Source: Pleurotus djamor
Lineage: Eukaryota; Basidiomycota; Agaricomycetes; Agaricales; Pleurotaceae
DNA length: 64,000 nt
Assembly (NCBI GenBank): GCA_029747585.1
Contig: JAPEVF010000026.1
Span: 1 to 64,000, forward strand
Reading direction: 5' to 3'
Part shown: positions 33,484 through 45,554 of the stretch, piece by piece
Numbering within the stretch: position 1 is the stretch's first letter
Layout: the number at the start of each line of letters is the position of its first letter
Program-made: the position numbers and the translations under genes
Notes under the pieces: model-generated
Database searches by the model: none
The model's input: only the letters and a program-made list of their open reading frames with translations
Told to the model about the DNA's origin: nothing

Positions 33484-35360
33484 GATGCTCGCCGCACTCA
33501 CCGCCCTCAAGCAATTCATTGTGATTATTTTGCTTCGCTATAGCTATATAAGGCGTCCTATTTATCTTGGCCTAGAAAGTACCGCCGACCACTCAAGACA
33601 AATGGCCATTCAGCTCCTTCGCCATAGCGGAGGTTGTTTTCGCCAATGTCGTCTTGTTGGCATTTGTCAATGGTCAATCACCCGCCGCAATCGCCTTCGT
33701 AACCTTGTGAGCATTCGCCTGCAAGTACACTTAACTTCTACTAACCACTTCAAACTAGTGCCGTCATGGCTTTCATCGCATGTGCTTCCTTAACTTATAA
33801 CAAATTCGACAAAAGTAATCCTGTCACCACAATAAACGACGCGGTGACAACCCTCAGCATTATCGATGCAAAGCTTCTCGCAATATCGGGTAAGTCATCT
33901 TCAAGAATGCAGTTTCATATCCCTAATACACCACCCTTCAGCTTCCGAACCCCGGGCTCAAATAGCCTCCAGACTCCTTGCGGCGTTATACGCAATGGTG
34001 ATGGCACTCGCTCCTCAAGGAATGAAAGCCATCCCTTCCAAGAGAAAATTAAAGAGGCTCCTTAAGAAGTACCATACCCCAAATACCTCGGTGCGCTTCC
34101 ATTTTCAAATTCGCACACATATCTCTCACTCTCTCGACTCCCTACTACCTAGTCACGCGCCCTGAATGAAACCCGAGGAAAGCTACTTATAGATGTGGTA
34201 TGCAATGTCGCTATCACGTCAGATGGTTCTCAATGAATATTTGTGGCATAGATGAGTAGGATTCACGCCATACAAGTCGCAGAAAATGATGTGCGCCATA
34301 GGGAAGGTATATGATTTTTTCCATCGTCGACCTAATTTCGGTTCTCACTGGTGCCTTTCTACAGAATTAAAGAGGTTGGGCAAAGTTATCGAGAACGTCC
34401 ATGGCAAATTCATCAATATTGAGCAAACTGCTCTCCTGCCAAGCACTCTTCCGTGGGGACCATACCTTCCACTTCCATTTGGTATATGCGTTTCTCATTG
34501 ACTAATCTAGATACAGTAAGGCTCTTTGGTATGCTGCCATACTCATGGGCAATGTGTTGGTTTGTCCCGCCGCTTTTTCTTGCCTAAGACTTCATCTTAT
34601 GTATTTCCGAGGCATTACCCCTGGGCTGGGGTGGTCTTCCCGTCAATTTAATCGGAGTATGACTATCTTATTTCTCCCATTCGAACCTTAATGATGTCTG
34701 GTCTAATAGATGGCAGCATGTTTTTATAATCTTCCTGTCGCTCATGTAGTCAGAAGTAAGTCGCTTTTTGCTGTGGATACATCGATCTTACCAATCGACC
34801 CTGATTTAGACCCGTTTACAAGTGAGTGCCCGAGTGCCCCTTACATCCATGCATCGATCTTACCAACCACTAACGACCCTATTTTAGCCCCGTATGTAGG
34901 TGAGTCGCCCTTACATCTACCAATGCCACGTTTCTTACCACCCCCCNACAGACAAAGATGAGGCAGAGCGTAACTGCTTGGTAGTTGTCCTTTCTTGCAC
35001 TATGGAACAATTTACTCAAGGTATCATTGCCGTATACAGATGTTGGAGCGGCATATATGCCCGATTTGTAGGTTACCTTCAGGTCCGCGATATTTTCCTT
35101 GATACTAATTATTTATTTACGTAGTCGAAAGATTGGAAGGACTTCTGGACATGAACCCTATCGCCCTAGCCGTGCAAGTCGAACCTAGCACATCGAACAC
35201 ACCTGAACATACCTATCCACCGTCAGCCCGCGAGCCTGGTTCCGATGATCGAAATGACTCTGCCGATCTTTTCTTAACCCGCCAGCCTGGCTCTCTTGCT
35301 CAAAATGACTCTGGTTCTGTTGATCAAGTCAATCTTCCTGGCTCCTGGTTGTGGTCTTGA
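33484..35360 (+). CDS. Unknown multi-exon membrane protein, divergent from the bestrophin-like gene
   Basis: Plus-strand pieces with good splice sites: VVFANVVLLAFVNGQSPAAI, then an intron 33708-33761 (GTGAGC..ACTAG with a CTAAC branch site), AVMAFIACASLTYNKFDK and INDAVTTLSIIDAKLLAIS. A GTAAGT intron then leads to SEPRAQIASRLLAALYAMVM and PSKRKLKRLLKKY. A later piece reads WYAAILMGNVLVCPAAF. The last exon ends in a Ser/Asp-rich tail (NDSADLFLTRQPGSLAQNDS). Two or three transmembrane helices are likely. The start and several exon joins are unresolved, and I do not recognise the family. It shares about 230 bp of promoter region with the bestrophin-like gene. Confidence 0.4.
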
Positions 35361-35570
35361 CTCTTGCCAGACTGTCCTCGATATTTTACCTACCACACTC
35401 TCACTTAGTAACTACTGGTCGCCATCTGCTGCCTCCTACCATGCGACATGTCACCATCCCCAAGCACTCATTTACAAACCCGACTGCTAGACTGGATAAC
35501 CCTCTGTAATACCCCACATGCCTGGCCCCGCCGACCGTAATACCCAACCCCCTCTCCCTTTACTCTATAC

Positions 35571-35579
35571 TGTATATAA
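35571..35579 (+). promoter_or_regulatory. Possible TATA box
   Basis: TGTATATAA lies 65 bp left of the MITE. No plus-strand gene follows directly, so it may be an orphan or belong to a transcript disrupted by the MITE. Confidence 0.2.
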
Positions 35580-35644
35580 GCACGTCGTCGGCCCTTGAAC
35601 CTTTGTTCGTCCCATCATCACTTGGCCGCTGCAATTCTCAACTA

Positions 35645-36018
35645 CTGTAGTGACATGTACGGTAGCAACGGCAGGTCGCAGCGTGACCGATTTTGAAGGC
35701 ATCTGGGTAAGCAACGGTGGGGGAAATTACCGTGACACCCAGTCAATCGAGCAACCGAGTTTGTGATGGAAGGTGTGACCATGGGTTTCCTCCTCTGAAA
35801 TTTGAGTTTGTGAGTTGACGATAACCATTCAGAACACGAAAATAAGGATATTCTTGCAAATTGACACCTATAGCCCGCTAGGGCAGAAAAAAATTGCAAC
35901 ATGTCACGGTCCCCGACCAAAGCAACCGCCCCATTTTCAGCCGTGACATGGTAGTATTTTGGCAACAGAAAATGAGGTCCGTTACGCGTGACCGTTGCTA
36001 CCGTACATGTCATTACAG
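35645..36018. mobile_element. MITE of Tc1/mariner type with TA target duplication
   Basis: A 374-bp element with terminal inverted repeats of about 27 bp. Left end CTGTAGTGACATGTACGG and onward to GTAGCAACGG; the right end is its reverse complement with one difference (CTGTAA). Both ends are flanked by TA (35643-35644 and 36019-36020), the target duplication of Tc1/mariner elements. No coding capacity; it would need a transposase in trans. Part of the inside repeats the theme GCAACGG..GTGAC in inverted order. Confidence 0.85.
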
Positions 36019-36020
36019 TA

Positions 36021-37888
36021 CTTTCCGGGCAACGAGATGAAATCATCGACCCCACAGCCTATCAGTCTGATCCAGAAACGGTCATTGATCTCACACGGCA
36101 AGACTCAGAGCTGGAGTAACACATATACTTATAAATTGAATCCTCGGAGATGATCAAGCTGATTGATACTGATGGCAAATGAGAAAGTGATGTTGTTTAC
36201 ATGTACACATTAAGGTAGCAAGAGATGGGAATGTGAGGAATAAGGTGGAGTCATGTCTCTCGCGAGGTTTGCGGTCCGCTCAAAGTGTCGTTGACACCCG
36301 GATTCCGTCCCTACCCGCCTAAATACCCGTCTCTGTTGCTATCCTGTGCAGTCATCAAATCCCTCGGACCCATCGGTAGCAAGCGAGCGACCGAGTGATT
36401 CTCAGGTCCAGGACCTGAGCAGTCTCGGATTCCACGTGACGGCCGGATGTTGGCGAGGGGTTGGGCGAATTGTTGGTGACGAGGATGCAGCGAAAGGAGG
36501 GGCGACCTGAGATCTACCACACCGTCGGACGCACTCTAGCGCGCTCGTTCACAAAACACGGAGTCACAGCAAAGTCGAGGTATCGCTTGAGTATCGCCTT
36601 CATTTGTTGCCTGTCGCAAGTCGAAAGAATGGAACAAAGTTCAATAGTCCATGCTTCTGACCAACCTCATCGGCGGCGATTGCGGAGCTCAATCTAGTCC
36701 ACTTCACCGAGCTTGGACCGGTGTATGGGACAGTATGGGTTCGTGTCATGTGCATGGCATGGATCCTTGTGGAAGTTCGCAGCAATTCACTCTTGAATGT
36801 ATTGACGTCAGGCCTCGACCCAGAAACCGTTACGTTATGAGAACTCGAGGTAAGTATCGTCATTGGTACTGCCACGTACCGACAGTCGAGAGCACGGTAA
36901 TTGACTCGGCGTTAGTAGAACGCACAAGTTTGAGTGCATACTACGAGCACGAGGACAGCATATCCACTTGACATTCAACGTTGGATGATGGGTTTCTCGC
37001 ATCTTGAATGTACGCAGAGTTACTGTGTTTATCTCCGTCATGATATGCTTGTAGATTTGGAAGAAGTGCAGCTCACGCACGAACAGCAGGCATCAGGAAT
37101 GTCTAGAATTGGGTCGATTTCGATTTGTTCGCTCCAGCAATGATCACGTTACCTGCATTCACCATGCTTAAGCTCCATATTGGGAGGTTACCTTCTCGAA
37201 GGTTAATATTTGGAGCCGTTCAAAGTGTGGAATCTGGACTGAACCTCGTCAAGACCACCTCAGGAACATTCAGGAAGGAACATTCAGGAACTCACGCTGA
37301 ACACCGTGCCTCCAAAATAGCCGGGACTTCATACAGTGGATGAGCGAGAGCCGTGGAGTTTAGATACGATGAAAGACCGAAGTCCGAAGAGACTTGGAAG
37401 CTGGATGCTGATCCTGGGAGGACTCGGAGTTTCGACGCACACATACCGTCGTCACTTGCGAAAGTTTGCAAAGGTCATGAGAACTGTGACGCCATAAACG
37501 TTCACAGGGAAAATTCCAGAATGCAAAGGGTATGTTCGGTTAGTCCGATATGAAAACTGCGCCACGGCACGCCACAAGGACGGCTGGACGGTTCAAAGCT
37601 TCAGCCAAGGGCCTCAAGTCGATCGCAAGAGCAGACTTTCCGGAATCATGGAAGTGAATTACGTGCATATGTCGGTGAAGAGAGTCTAAGTCTAAAACAA
37701 AGTCAGCGACACGAGGGACGAACTCGAACCACAGACACACCAACGCATCACCCAGGTTCTACTACTTATCAAAAAAGTTCAAATATATAGGATGCTGTAC
37801 TATCATTACCGATCACGAGAAAAGAAAACATATTCTTCACAACATAAGAGGTCCATTGTCAATTTTGCTATAAGAGACGGAGGACTTT
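36021..37888. other. Stretch without a recognisable gene
   Basis: Only short overlapping frames. A small direct repeat of CAGGAACATT, spaced 14 bp apart, sits at about 37260-37290. No promoter or RNA signal is clear. It lies between the MITE and the 3' end of KGD2. Confidence 0.4.
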
Positions 37889-40115
37889 CTATGCGGCGAG
37901 GAGCATCTTTCTTGGATCTTCGATATAATCACGGACTTTGACTAGAGACCAGAATCAGTTAGCACTCGTGATCGAGCATTAGGAAGGTTCAAGGGATTGG
38001 CAGTTCTCCCGAATGTGGACTCGGAATCAGGGTGCGATAATGATAGTACCCAAAGGTGGAGTAAAAACACCGCTGTGGCCACAGTGGCGAGGGCTGTTTG
38101 GTACCCCAGAAACGCAAAACGCATTTGCTTCCGTTTGGTGCTAGACCATTTACAACCCCGAAACAAGCCCCACGCTTTGATACCACAATAATTGAGAAGC
38201 CGCTCGCATATCCACCGTGCAGGCCCACTCTGCTCCAAGGCAGTTGCCAGCGAGGATGGAAGTGGACACCAGAATCCACGGGAAAACTCCAAAAGAAAAA
38301 ATAGGGTGGAATGAGAGGACTCACCGAGGAATGTGACAGCTTCTCTGCCATCCAACAACCGATGGTCATATGTCAAGGCGACGACCATGATGGGTCGTAT
38401 GACGATCTGCCCGTTGACAACGACGGGCTTGTCCTTAACCGCGTGCATGCCTAAAGTCAAATTGAAAGGAAGATGACGTCAGTAAACGCAGCAGGTGACC
38501 ATAGAATGGTAGGGAAGTGTGGGGAAAAGTGGCAAGGTATGATCCACATGAAGAAGGAAATCCAACGCACCAAGAACAGCAGACTGGGGAAGGTTGATAA
38601 TAGGTGTGCCGTATAGCGAGCCGAAGACCCCACCGTTGGAACTGTACGAGGTCAGTTTGAGACTCCAGATATGGACGCTTGGAGAGGACTCACATGGTGA
38701 AAGTTCCACCAGCCATGTCTTCGAGCGTCAACTTGCCATCTCGCGCCTATTCAGAGCGTTAGGCCCTTGCTAGACTGGAGCGCGCAAAGACCACGAACCT
38801 TCTTGCCAAGGGCTGATATCTCCTTCTCTATCTGGATGAGGCTCATCGACTCGGCATTCCGCAACACAGGCGTCACCAGGCCCTTCGGTGTGGCCACAGC
38901 AACGCTGAGATCGACATAGTCTCGGTAAACAATTTCGTCGCCTTCGATGGACGCATTGGCAGCAGGGATCTCTTGCAGAGCCAACGAACACGCCTTAGTG
39001 AACGCAGACATGAAACCGAATTTGACGTCATGCTCCTTCAAGATCGAGTCCTTGTATTTCGAGCGCATTTCCATGAGGGACGACATGTCAATCTCGTTGA
39101 AGGTGGTCAGCGAAGCAGCGGCGTTTTGCGACTCCTTCAAACGTTCTGCGATACGGAGACGCATTCTTGACATTTTCACCTGTACGATTGGGTTGGCTCG
39201 CAGAAGGTTGCTGGTAATCGAGTACATTACTTACGCGAGTTTCATTGCGGGAACCTGGCGCGACAGGTGCTGGAGGCGCACTATCCTTCTTCGCCTTTTC
39301 TCCTGCTTTCTCTGCATCTTTTTTCAGATCCTTTTTACTCTCCTTCGGTTCTTGAGGCTTAGTTTGTTTATCTCCCCCAGACGGCGCAGGAGGTGGAGGC
39401 GTCGATTTCTCAACTTGCTGATCTTTTGGCTCGGCCGGATCAACGGTTTTGTCTGACTTGGAAGCCTGTTCCCCAGATTCGTCGGACTTTTGCTCTTGAG
39501 GAGCGGGCGAAGCTGCATTGGGTAGGTCCGCTTTGTGAACTAGAGTCCCCCGACGAAGGGAAAAAAGTACGTACATGCACCAGCTTCACCGGGTTCAATG
39601 ACAAACAAATCTTGTCCGACGGTCACAGTGTCTTCTTCATTAGAAAGAAGCTTGACAATTGTTCCGCTCATTGGTGCGTTTACCGAGACATCAATCTAGA
39701 CCATCGTCCATGTGAGTATACAATCCAAAAGTCGCCAGATAACTGAATTCGCGCACCTTATCAGTTTCAATGGTAGCAACTTCCTCATCGACAGAGACAC
39801 TGTCTCCGACCTGCTTGTTCCAGGTCTTCAGCGTTCCTTCCGTTATTGACTCTGCCATTTGGGGGACTTTGACAGTCTCGGCTTGGGGAGCGGTGAGTTT
39901 TTCGTCCGTCTTTGGATCAAGAATGGACTACCTTGGATCAAACGCGTCGAGTGGAATTGGGCCCGTTGAGCAGCCAGGCCAGCGAGCTTCCTGTAATATA
40001 CAGTTTAATGATGAATTAGAGTGTTCGACCATGAAAAGCGGACATACCATGCTCGGGGCGCAGAGTGCAGTAGCCCCCGGCTGCGAGCAACGGCGATGAT
40101 TTGTTTTGAGAGCAT
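37889..40115 (-). CDS. KGD2: Dihydrolipoyllysine-residue succinyltransferase, E2 of 2-oxoglutarate dehydrogenase
   Basis: TCA-cycle enzyme of the mitochondrial matrix; core of the 2-oxoglutarate dehydrogenase complex. Exons in order: presequence ([20 protein letters not shown]), [19 protein letters not shown], then the lipoyl domain [31 protein letters not shown], where the Lys of ETDK carries lipoate, ending [13 protein letters not shown] long Lys/Pro/Glu-rich linker follows in place of a peripheral-subunit binding domain. The catalytic domain starts [18 protein letters not shown] and includes [35 protein letters not shown], and the active site [15 protein letters not shown]. The last exon 37889-37941 encodes [17 protein letters not shown]. 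The final intron, 37942-38324, is 383 bp, unusually long for this window. Confidence 0.93.
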
Positions 40116-41269
40116 TGGTGGAGGTGACGGAGAAAGTTGGTGGTGAGCAGAACACGAGTGACGTATTTCAGGCGTTGTGCTGTCGATTGACCGTGAGATA
40201 ATGATATTGAGTGTGGGACACAAGATACTGACCGTGCGACTTGCTTTATTGATGGGCCGGTTTCGTTGGTTCCTCCGTTTCCGTCGACTCTCGGATGTCG
40301 TCGGAAACATATTGTACTTATCTCCCATCATGAAGGGCTCTGCGAAGCTTGACTTGGACGTGGACCACCGAAAATCCGCCATCGACACTAGCTCAATGCG
40401 GGCCGAGAAGGATATCGATCCTGAGTCGACTGTCTCAGTCTGTGGCGCACCCATTACCCGCTTCGGCTGGCCCCAACCTCCTATTCTTCTCCTAAAGCTG
40501 CATGCGACTTGGGTTACATTTCTTTCGTGGTCTAAACTGCTTGAGGGGTTAGGCACCTTCTCATCAACGGTGCAGCAATACAGGGTGCTATAACTCTTCC
40601 GTGTATGCCCACCACTACTAGTTTTGCCTTGTCGCACAGTCTCTGTCTTCATCCACATCGTCGAGGTTTGAAGCTAAGTTTCCCATCCACCTCAAACGCG
40701 GCCCGGTACGGCCGCACGCTGCATTCAATCCTCGAGCTTACAGGACAAACGCGAATCTTCAACTAGCCAGTTTGCTCTAATTCCTCCGTAAGATCGGACC
40801 AACATATGTCTCTACCGCAGCTTACCCTATGCTTGTCGAGAGTACTGCTGTGGACGGTGAAAATCAAAATCAACGAAACTTGTCATCCATGATCCTCGCT
40901 TCCCCTCACCCGAATCTTCTCCAGGCTCTATGCACGGCTCCGTCGTTTACGTCCATATGTAACCCTCGAGGCCATTTAACATCGATGCCAATCACTATCA
41001 TTCTGTGGCTTGATACGTGGTCCCTCGAGTCATTGCTCCTTCAATGACTTCGGACAAGGATGCCCACTGTGAGCACTGAACCTAATGCGAGCCTATGTGC
41101 CCCTTGTAACCACAAAATAACGTCAAGCACACCGCAAGTGACTGATCTCCTTCTAGTCGCCAAGCCTCTAGTGCGTACCTTGATTGATGCATTGCAAAGG
41201 ACAGGCGCTGTGTGTTGCTCGCCTATAAGATGCGCGTCCGACGCGTTTTCCGCCCTTTGAGGGCCCATA
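40116..41269. other. Intergenic region between KGD2 and the WSC gene
   Basis: Divergent promoter space of about 1.15 kb. A plus-strand frame at 40177-40593 shows no family resemblance and overlaps the KGD2 leader, so I treat it as chance. No TATA box is obvious. Confidence 0.4.
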
Positions 41270-42228
41270 ATGCGTGGTATCCAACTCTCTTTGGCAGTTC
41301 TTTCTGTTGCGCAAGTATGACTCTCCGTTTTTCATCCACAACTCTCAACGCTCACATTCGCCATGCACCCAGACAGTGGTCAGCCAAGGATGGCCTTACC
41401 AAGGCTGCTATACGTGAGGTTTCCTGGGTCCAACGTTCAACACTGATAGCGTTTACTCACTGAGTCTTCTTTGATCACTCAGTGACAGCACGACGTCGCG
41501 TACTCTGCGTCAAGAGCATTACGTCGACGCCGAGGCCATGACTCCCGATACTTGCAAAGCCTTTTGCGCGCACAAGGATTTGCCTTACGCTGGCGTGGAG
41601 TTTGGAAGGGAATGTTGTGAGTAAACCGAATCTACTTCACGCTCAAATCAAGTTACTGAAGGAAATACCCAGACTGCGACTACCTCGTCAACCCGACGGG
41701 TACTCTAGTCAGTGACTCTGAATGCAACCAACCTTGCGCTGGCGACCCCGAAGAAGATTGTGGTGCTGCAGATAGAATCAGTATCTACTACAACGGAAAT
41801 CCTTCGCCTACCATTCAGGACCCAGCTGGAACATTCAAATACAAAGGATGCTACAAGTTTGTATTTCCTTTCGAAACATATAGTTCATACCCACTAATTG
41901 TGTTCTGTTCTCCAGGGACAAGGTGTCAGACCGCACGCTTCCTCACCAAATAAACTTCCCCTTCGGACTTGATCCAGACGACTGTACTGCCGCGTGTAAG
42001 GAGGCAGGATATCGACTTGCTGGCCTTGAATACGGACGCGAATGTTGTAAGTCGCCCAATCACTACTCGTTTATTACCACCAACACTAACTCGTGGGTAG
42101 GGTGCGGAAACAGCCTTGACAGTGTAGCCCCAGAGCCGGATAGCGACTGCTACATGCGCTGCCTTGGAAGTCATCTACATATATGTGGAGGCCCAGATAG
42201 GTTGACTCTCTACCAGGACAGGACGTAG
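41270..42228 (+). CDS. Secreted protein with two WSC domains
   Basis: Six exons: 41270-41314, 41373-41413, 41483-41616, 41673-41856, 41916-42046, 42101-42228, total 663 nt and 220 residues, with phases that fit exactly. A signal peptide (MRGIQLSLAVLSVAQ) is followed by WSC domain 1 (GWPYQGCYTDSTTSRTL, CKAFCAHKDLPYAGVEFGRE, CDYLVN, CNQPCAGDPEEDCGA) and WSC domain 2 (YKGCYKDKVSDRTLP, DCTAACKEAGYRLAGLEYG, CGNSLDS, CYMRCLGSHLHICGG). The cysteine pattern of both domains is complete. WSC domains bind carbohydrate; in fungi they occur in wall-stress sensors and secreted glucan-binding proteins. There is no transmembrane segment or GPI signal after domain 2, so it is probably a soluble wall-associated protein. 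Confidence 0.9.
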
Positions 42229-42324
42229 GAATTTCTGTTGCTTTCGACCTACACGGACCCCTATACCATTGAGATTAGATTACGATGCAAAGTTAGTCTC
42301 CATCTCTCCAACCATCTTGTCGAC

Positions 42325-43605
42325 ATGGCAGAATCGTCCGTCTCACCGCCAGAAAAGCTCTGCGTAGCCGTAATAGGCGTGGGCTTAGTCGGCAGCGAGT
42401 TCGTCTCACAATTATGGAATTTCCCAGAACCATCGCCGTTCCGAATTGTTCTTCTCGCATCATCAAAATCACTCATCTTCAACCACGACGGCATCCCCAA
42501 GGTTCCCGTATCCCAGCTGAAATCAGACATCGCAGATTCCGGACATCCGTTTGATGTAGCTTTTGTAACGAGAGAGTTATCTAACCTGGTCAAACCTGGT
42601 CAGAAGGCTATTCTGGTGGATAACACGTCGTCGCAGGATATTGCGAATATGTATCCGATGTGGCTGAAGCTCGGAATCGACGTGATTACGCCAAATAAAA
42701 AGGCATACTCTGGAAGCTACGACCTCTACGATGATATCATGTCCGCAAGTGCAGAGTCCGGTGCCAGGTTCTTGAACGAGTCTACCGTTGGTGCAGGTCT
42801 TCCTATCATATCCACCCTCAAAGATCTTGTGGCGACTGGTGATAAGGTATTCGTGTCCTCACTTCCAGGGAAGCCTAAATTAATTCACAGATGCTGTAGA
42901 TCATCAAGATTGAAGGCGTATTCTCCGGGACTATGAGTTACATCTTCAACGAGTTCTCAAATGGGAAAGCAGATGGGCCCAGCTTCTCATCAGTAGTTGA
43001 GATTGCTAGAGAAAAGGGCTATACGGTGCGTTTATATCCCTGTACATCCCTCATATGGTTGACTAATTGGAGTGAAGGAACCACACCCTGCAGATGACCT
43101 GAACGGCGCCGATGTCGCTCGCAAACTCACCATCTTATCTCGCCTGATACCCTCCCTTCGATCCAGCCTCCCCGAAGGCTATCAGTCCGTTCAAATCAAG
43201 TCACTAGTCCCTTCTGCATTGGAATCCGCCCCCTCAGGCGATGCATTCATCTCTGGCCTTCCTCAATTCGACGCCGAGTTCAATCAGCTTCGGGAGGAAG
43301 CCTCTGGGAGTAACAGCGTATTGCGCTACGTTGGCGTCATTGACGTCGAGAAAGGGGTGATCAAAGCTAACTTAGAAAAGTTCGTATGAATCATGCCCTC
43401 TTGGTAACATCATCTAACGGCGTATATTCGATTCAGGTATCCCGTTACGCATCCCTTCGCTACATCGTTGGGAGGGTCGGATAATATCATCATGTTCCAC
43501 ACGGAGAGGTATAGCCCTCGTCCTCTTATTATACAGGGGGCTGGAGCAGGTGCTGCCGTAACCGCGATGGGGGTGATGAGCGATTTATTGAAATTGGACT
43601 ACTGA
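42325..43605 (+). CDS. HOM6: Homoserine dehydrogenase
   Basis: Converts aspartate semialdehyde to homoserine with NAD(P)H, on the route to threonine and methionine. Four exons: 42325-42846, 42900-43025, 43078-43379, 43437-43605; 1119 nt, 372 residues, the usual size of the monofunctional fungal enzyme (no aspartokinase or ACT domain). The nucleotide-binding motif VAVIGVGLVGSEF is at residue 14 onward. Other conserved blocks are VDNTSSQDIA, GIDVITPNKKAYSG, NESTVGAGLPII, IEGVFSGTMSYIFNE, DDLNGADVARKLTIL and VTHPFATSLGGSDNI. The C-terminal GAGAGAAVTAMGVMSDLL is typical. The start MAESSVSPPEKL is chosen as the first ATG in frame. It starts 97 bp after the WSC gene ends, on the same strand. Confidence 0.95.
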
Positions 43606-43634
43606 TAGAGTAGAACATTCAAGAGGAATATACA

Positions 43635-45006
43635 CTAAGATTCAGAGACTTTGATTTCGAAGGTGTCGGAACGTGAAATATGCGGGAGGCAGTCTTGCAT
43701 AAGTTTTGATACTTCTGGAGTCCTATCCAGCTTGACACTGGAGGAGGCGTTAGAAGGACGCAGATAGTCGGAAAATTGCAAGTCGAAGAGAACATTTCCT
43801 AGACGGCCTGAACTCACGAGCGCAGCCAAGCGCGCGTCCAACAACCCCCATGTATCACTGGGTTGTAATCGCTGAAGTGCGGCGTCAAGCTCCGTCGGGA
43901 AGTGCAATTGCAGGATGACGGTTCGCAAATCCAGCAAGTTCTCGTGGCGAGGTTCGGAAAAGAGGGTGACTATGGCCTCAAGGGAACGCTCTTGCACCAA
44001 CTCCGAAATTTCCATCCTCGTAATCAATGTCAAATGTTCGACGTTGTTGGCGTAGTCTCCAAAGGAAGGGAACTCATAGGATGAGCCACTTTGAGGAGCT
44101 GAGGTCACGGTAAATTCGTTGAAATGAATGTTAGCAGTTTAAGCACTCACTATCAACGACCAATTCCATTGTCAAATGGGTTACTGAGAGTGGTACACGA
44201 GGAATCGTAGTAGACCACGGAACAATGTCCTGGGATTGACTACCCGAAACCAAGATGCGCATAGAAAATGTCCGGAGGTTGGGGGTATGTAGCATATGTG
44301 CTAGCGGGTAAGGGAATCGCAAGTCTAGTGTTTCGAGGTGGGCCAGATTGATTGTCGAAGGGAAATCTCCAGATTCTCCACCATCGAAAGCTGGGACACG
44401 CGTTCGAATTTCTAGTACCAAATGCCGCATATGCGTACAGTAGCTCGGAATGTCGGCCTCGGCTACATGACCGCCAACCATCCGTTTTCCAAGGAGGGTG
44501 AAGGAGAGCGATTCGAGGGTGGGACGTGATACCAACTTTTGGAGGGAATGGACCATGCCCGGCGTCCAGTTACTCAAGTGAAATGCTATACGCGCACTGC
44601 TTAGCCGCTCGAAGTATTCAAGGAGTAAGCATAGCTGCTGCTCAACGTCCGACGTCTCCCACGATTGATCTCGTAGGACGACCATGAAAAATATGTGACG
44701 GGCGTATCGTGCGAGGTGAGGGGATGTGGTGCTGAAAAGATGAAGTAGGTTTCTGAAGGACTGTGAGGCTCTTGATGAACCAGCCACGGATATCTGGATA
44801 TCGTGGAAGATACGACGCTGTGCTGAGGGCAGCCATGATCGGGCCACCAAAGAACACGCTAGGAGCGTATCCATGGATGCAAACGCCAAGATGTGGTCGA
44901 CGACGTCATCTGGCAGCTCAGGCGGGCTGCAACTCTTTGCTGGTGGGACGAACAATGGGAGGGTGATACTTGTTTGAAAACTTGTCTCCAGGAATTTAAA
45001 CACCAT
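43635..45006 (-). CDS. F-box protein, copy 1
   Basis: Two exons, 44151-45006 and 43635-44098, joined over a 52-bp intron (GTGAGT..CTCAG) to give 439 residues. The N-terminus (MVFKFLETSFQ) leads to an F-box, LPDDVVDHILAFASMDTLL followed by ACSLVARSWLPSAQRRIF, which in this family binds Skp1 of an SCF ubiquitin ligase. The remainder (LLEYFERLSSARIAFHLS, LETLDLRFPYPLAHML, EHLTLITRMEIS) resembles the irregular leucine-rich C-terminus common in Agaricomycete F-box proteins. Paralogue of the next gene, with the intron at the same place. The substrate is unknown. The 3' end is only 29 bp from HOM6 on the other strand. Confidence 0.82.
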
Positions 45007-45554
45007 TGAGCCGCCTTCGCCAAGTAAGGGACGCGGAAATGGGGCACAGGGGTTCCTATTCAGGAGAGGTCGTTGGCACTCGCTATAGAATAGTGACTTG
45101 GTCTCCAGGGTGTCTACCATCATCTGTAAATTACATACGAGCATGTTGCTGGCCCCGTGCTGCTTTCTCAGAGTACTGCGTCGCAGGCGATACGGGCGCG
45201 ACAACACCACAAGACCTGGAGCTGAATCGAGGCTCTTGCGCCAAACCAATCAGGGGAGCATTGGCCGTCATTTGGCTTTGGGAAGAACTTTCCGAGGTAA
45301 ATCGTGTAGTCAGCATAGATTTCGAGAAGAGGTGGATAGATGCCGATGTATGCAAGGCGCGTATCAATTTCCTCTGGATGACTTTATATGATTGTGTATC
45401 TAGCTAGATATTGTATCCGGGCTGTCACCACATTGAGAGGCTAACTGCATGGTTATGTGACCCAACCTTCAGCCTCTTACCGGGGCTGGAGCAAACGGAC
45501 AAAGGAAAAATTATTTACTGGAGTTAGCTTACTGAAGTAAAAGTAAGGTCAATG

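Noticed and set aside
40177..40593. Open frame of 138 codons upstream of KGD2
   Set aside because: No ATG-supported gene structure or known domain; it covers the KGD2 promoter.
44131..45249. Longer N-terminus for F-box copy 1, starting at 45249
   Set aside because: The added 81 residues have no counterpart in copy 2 and read like leader sequence; the ATG at 45006 is preferred.
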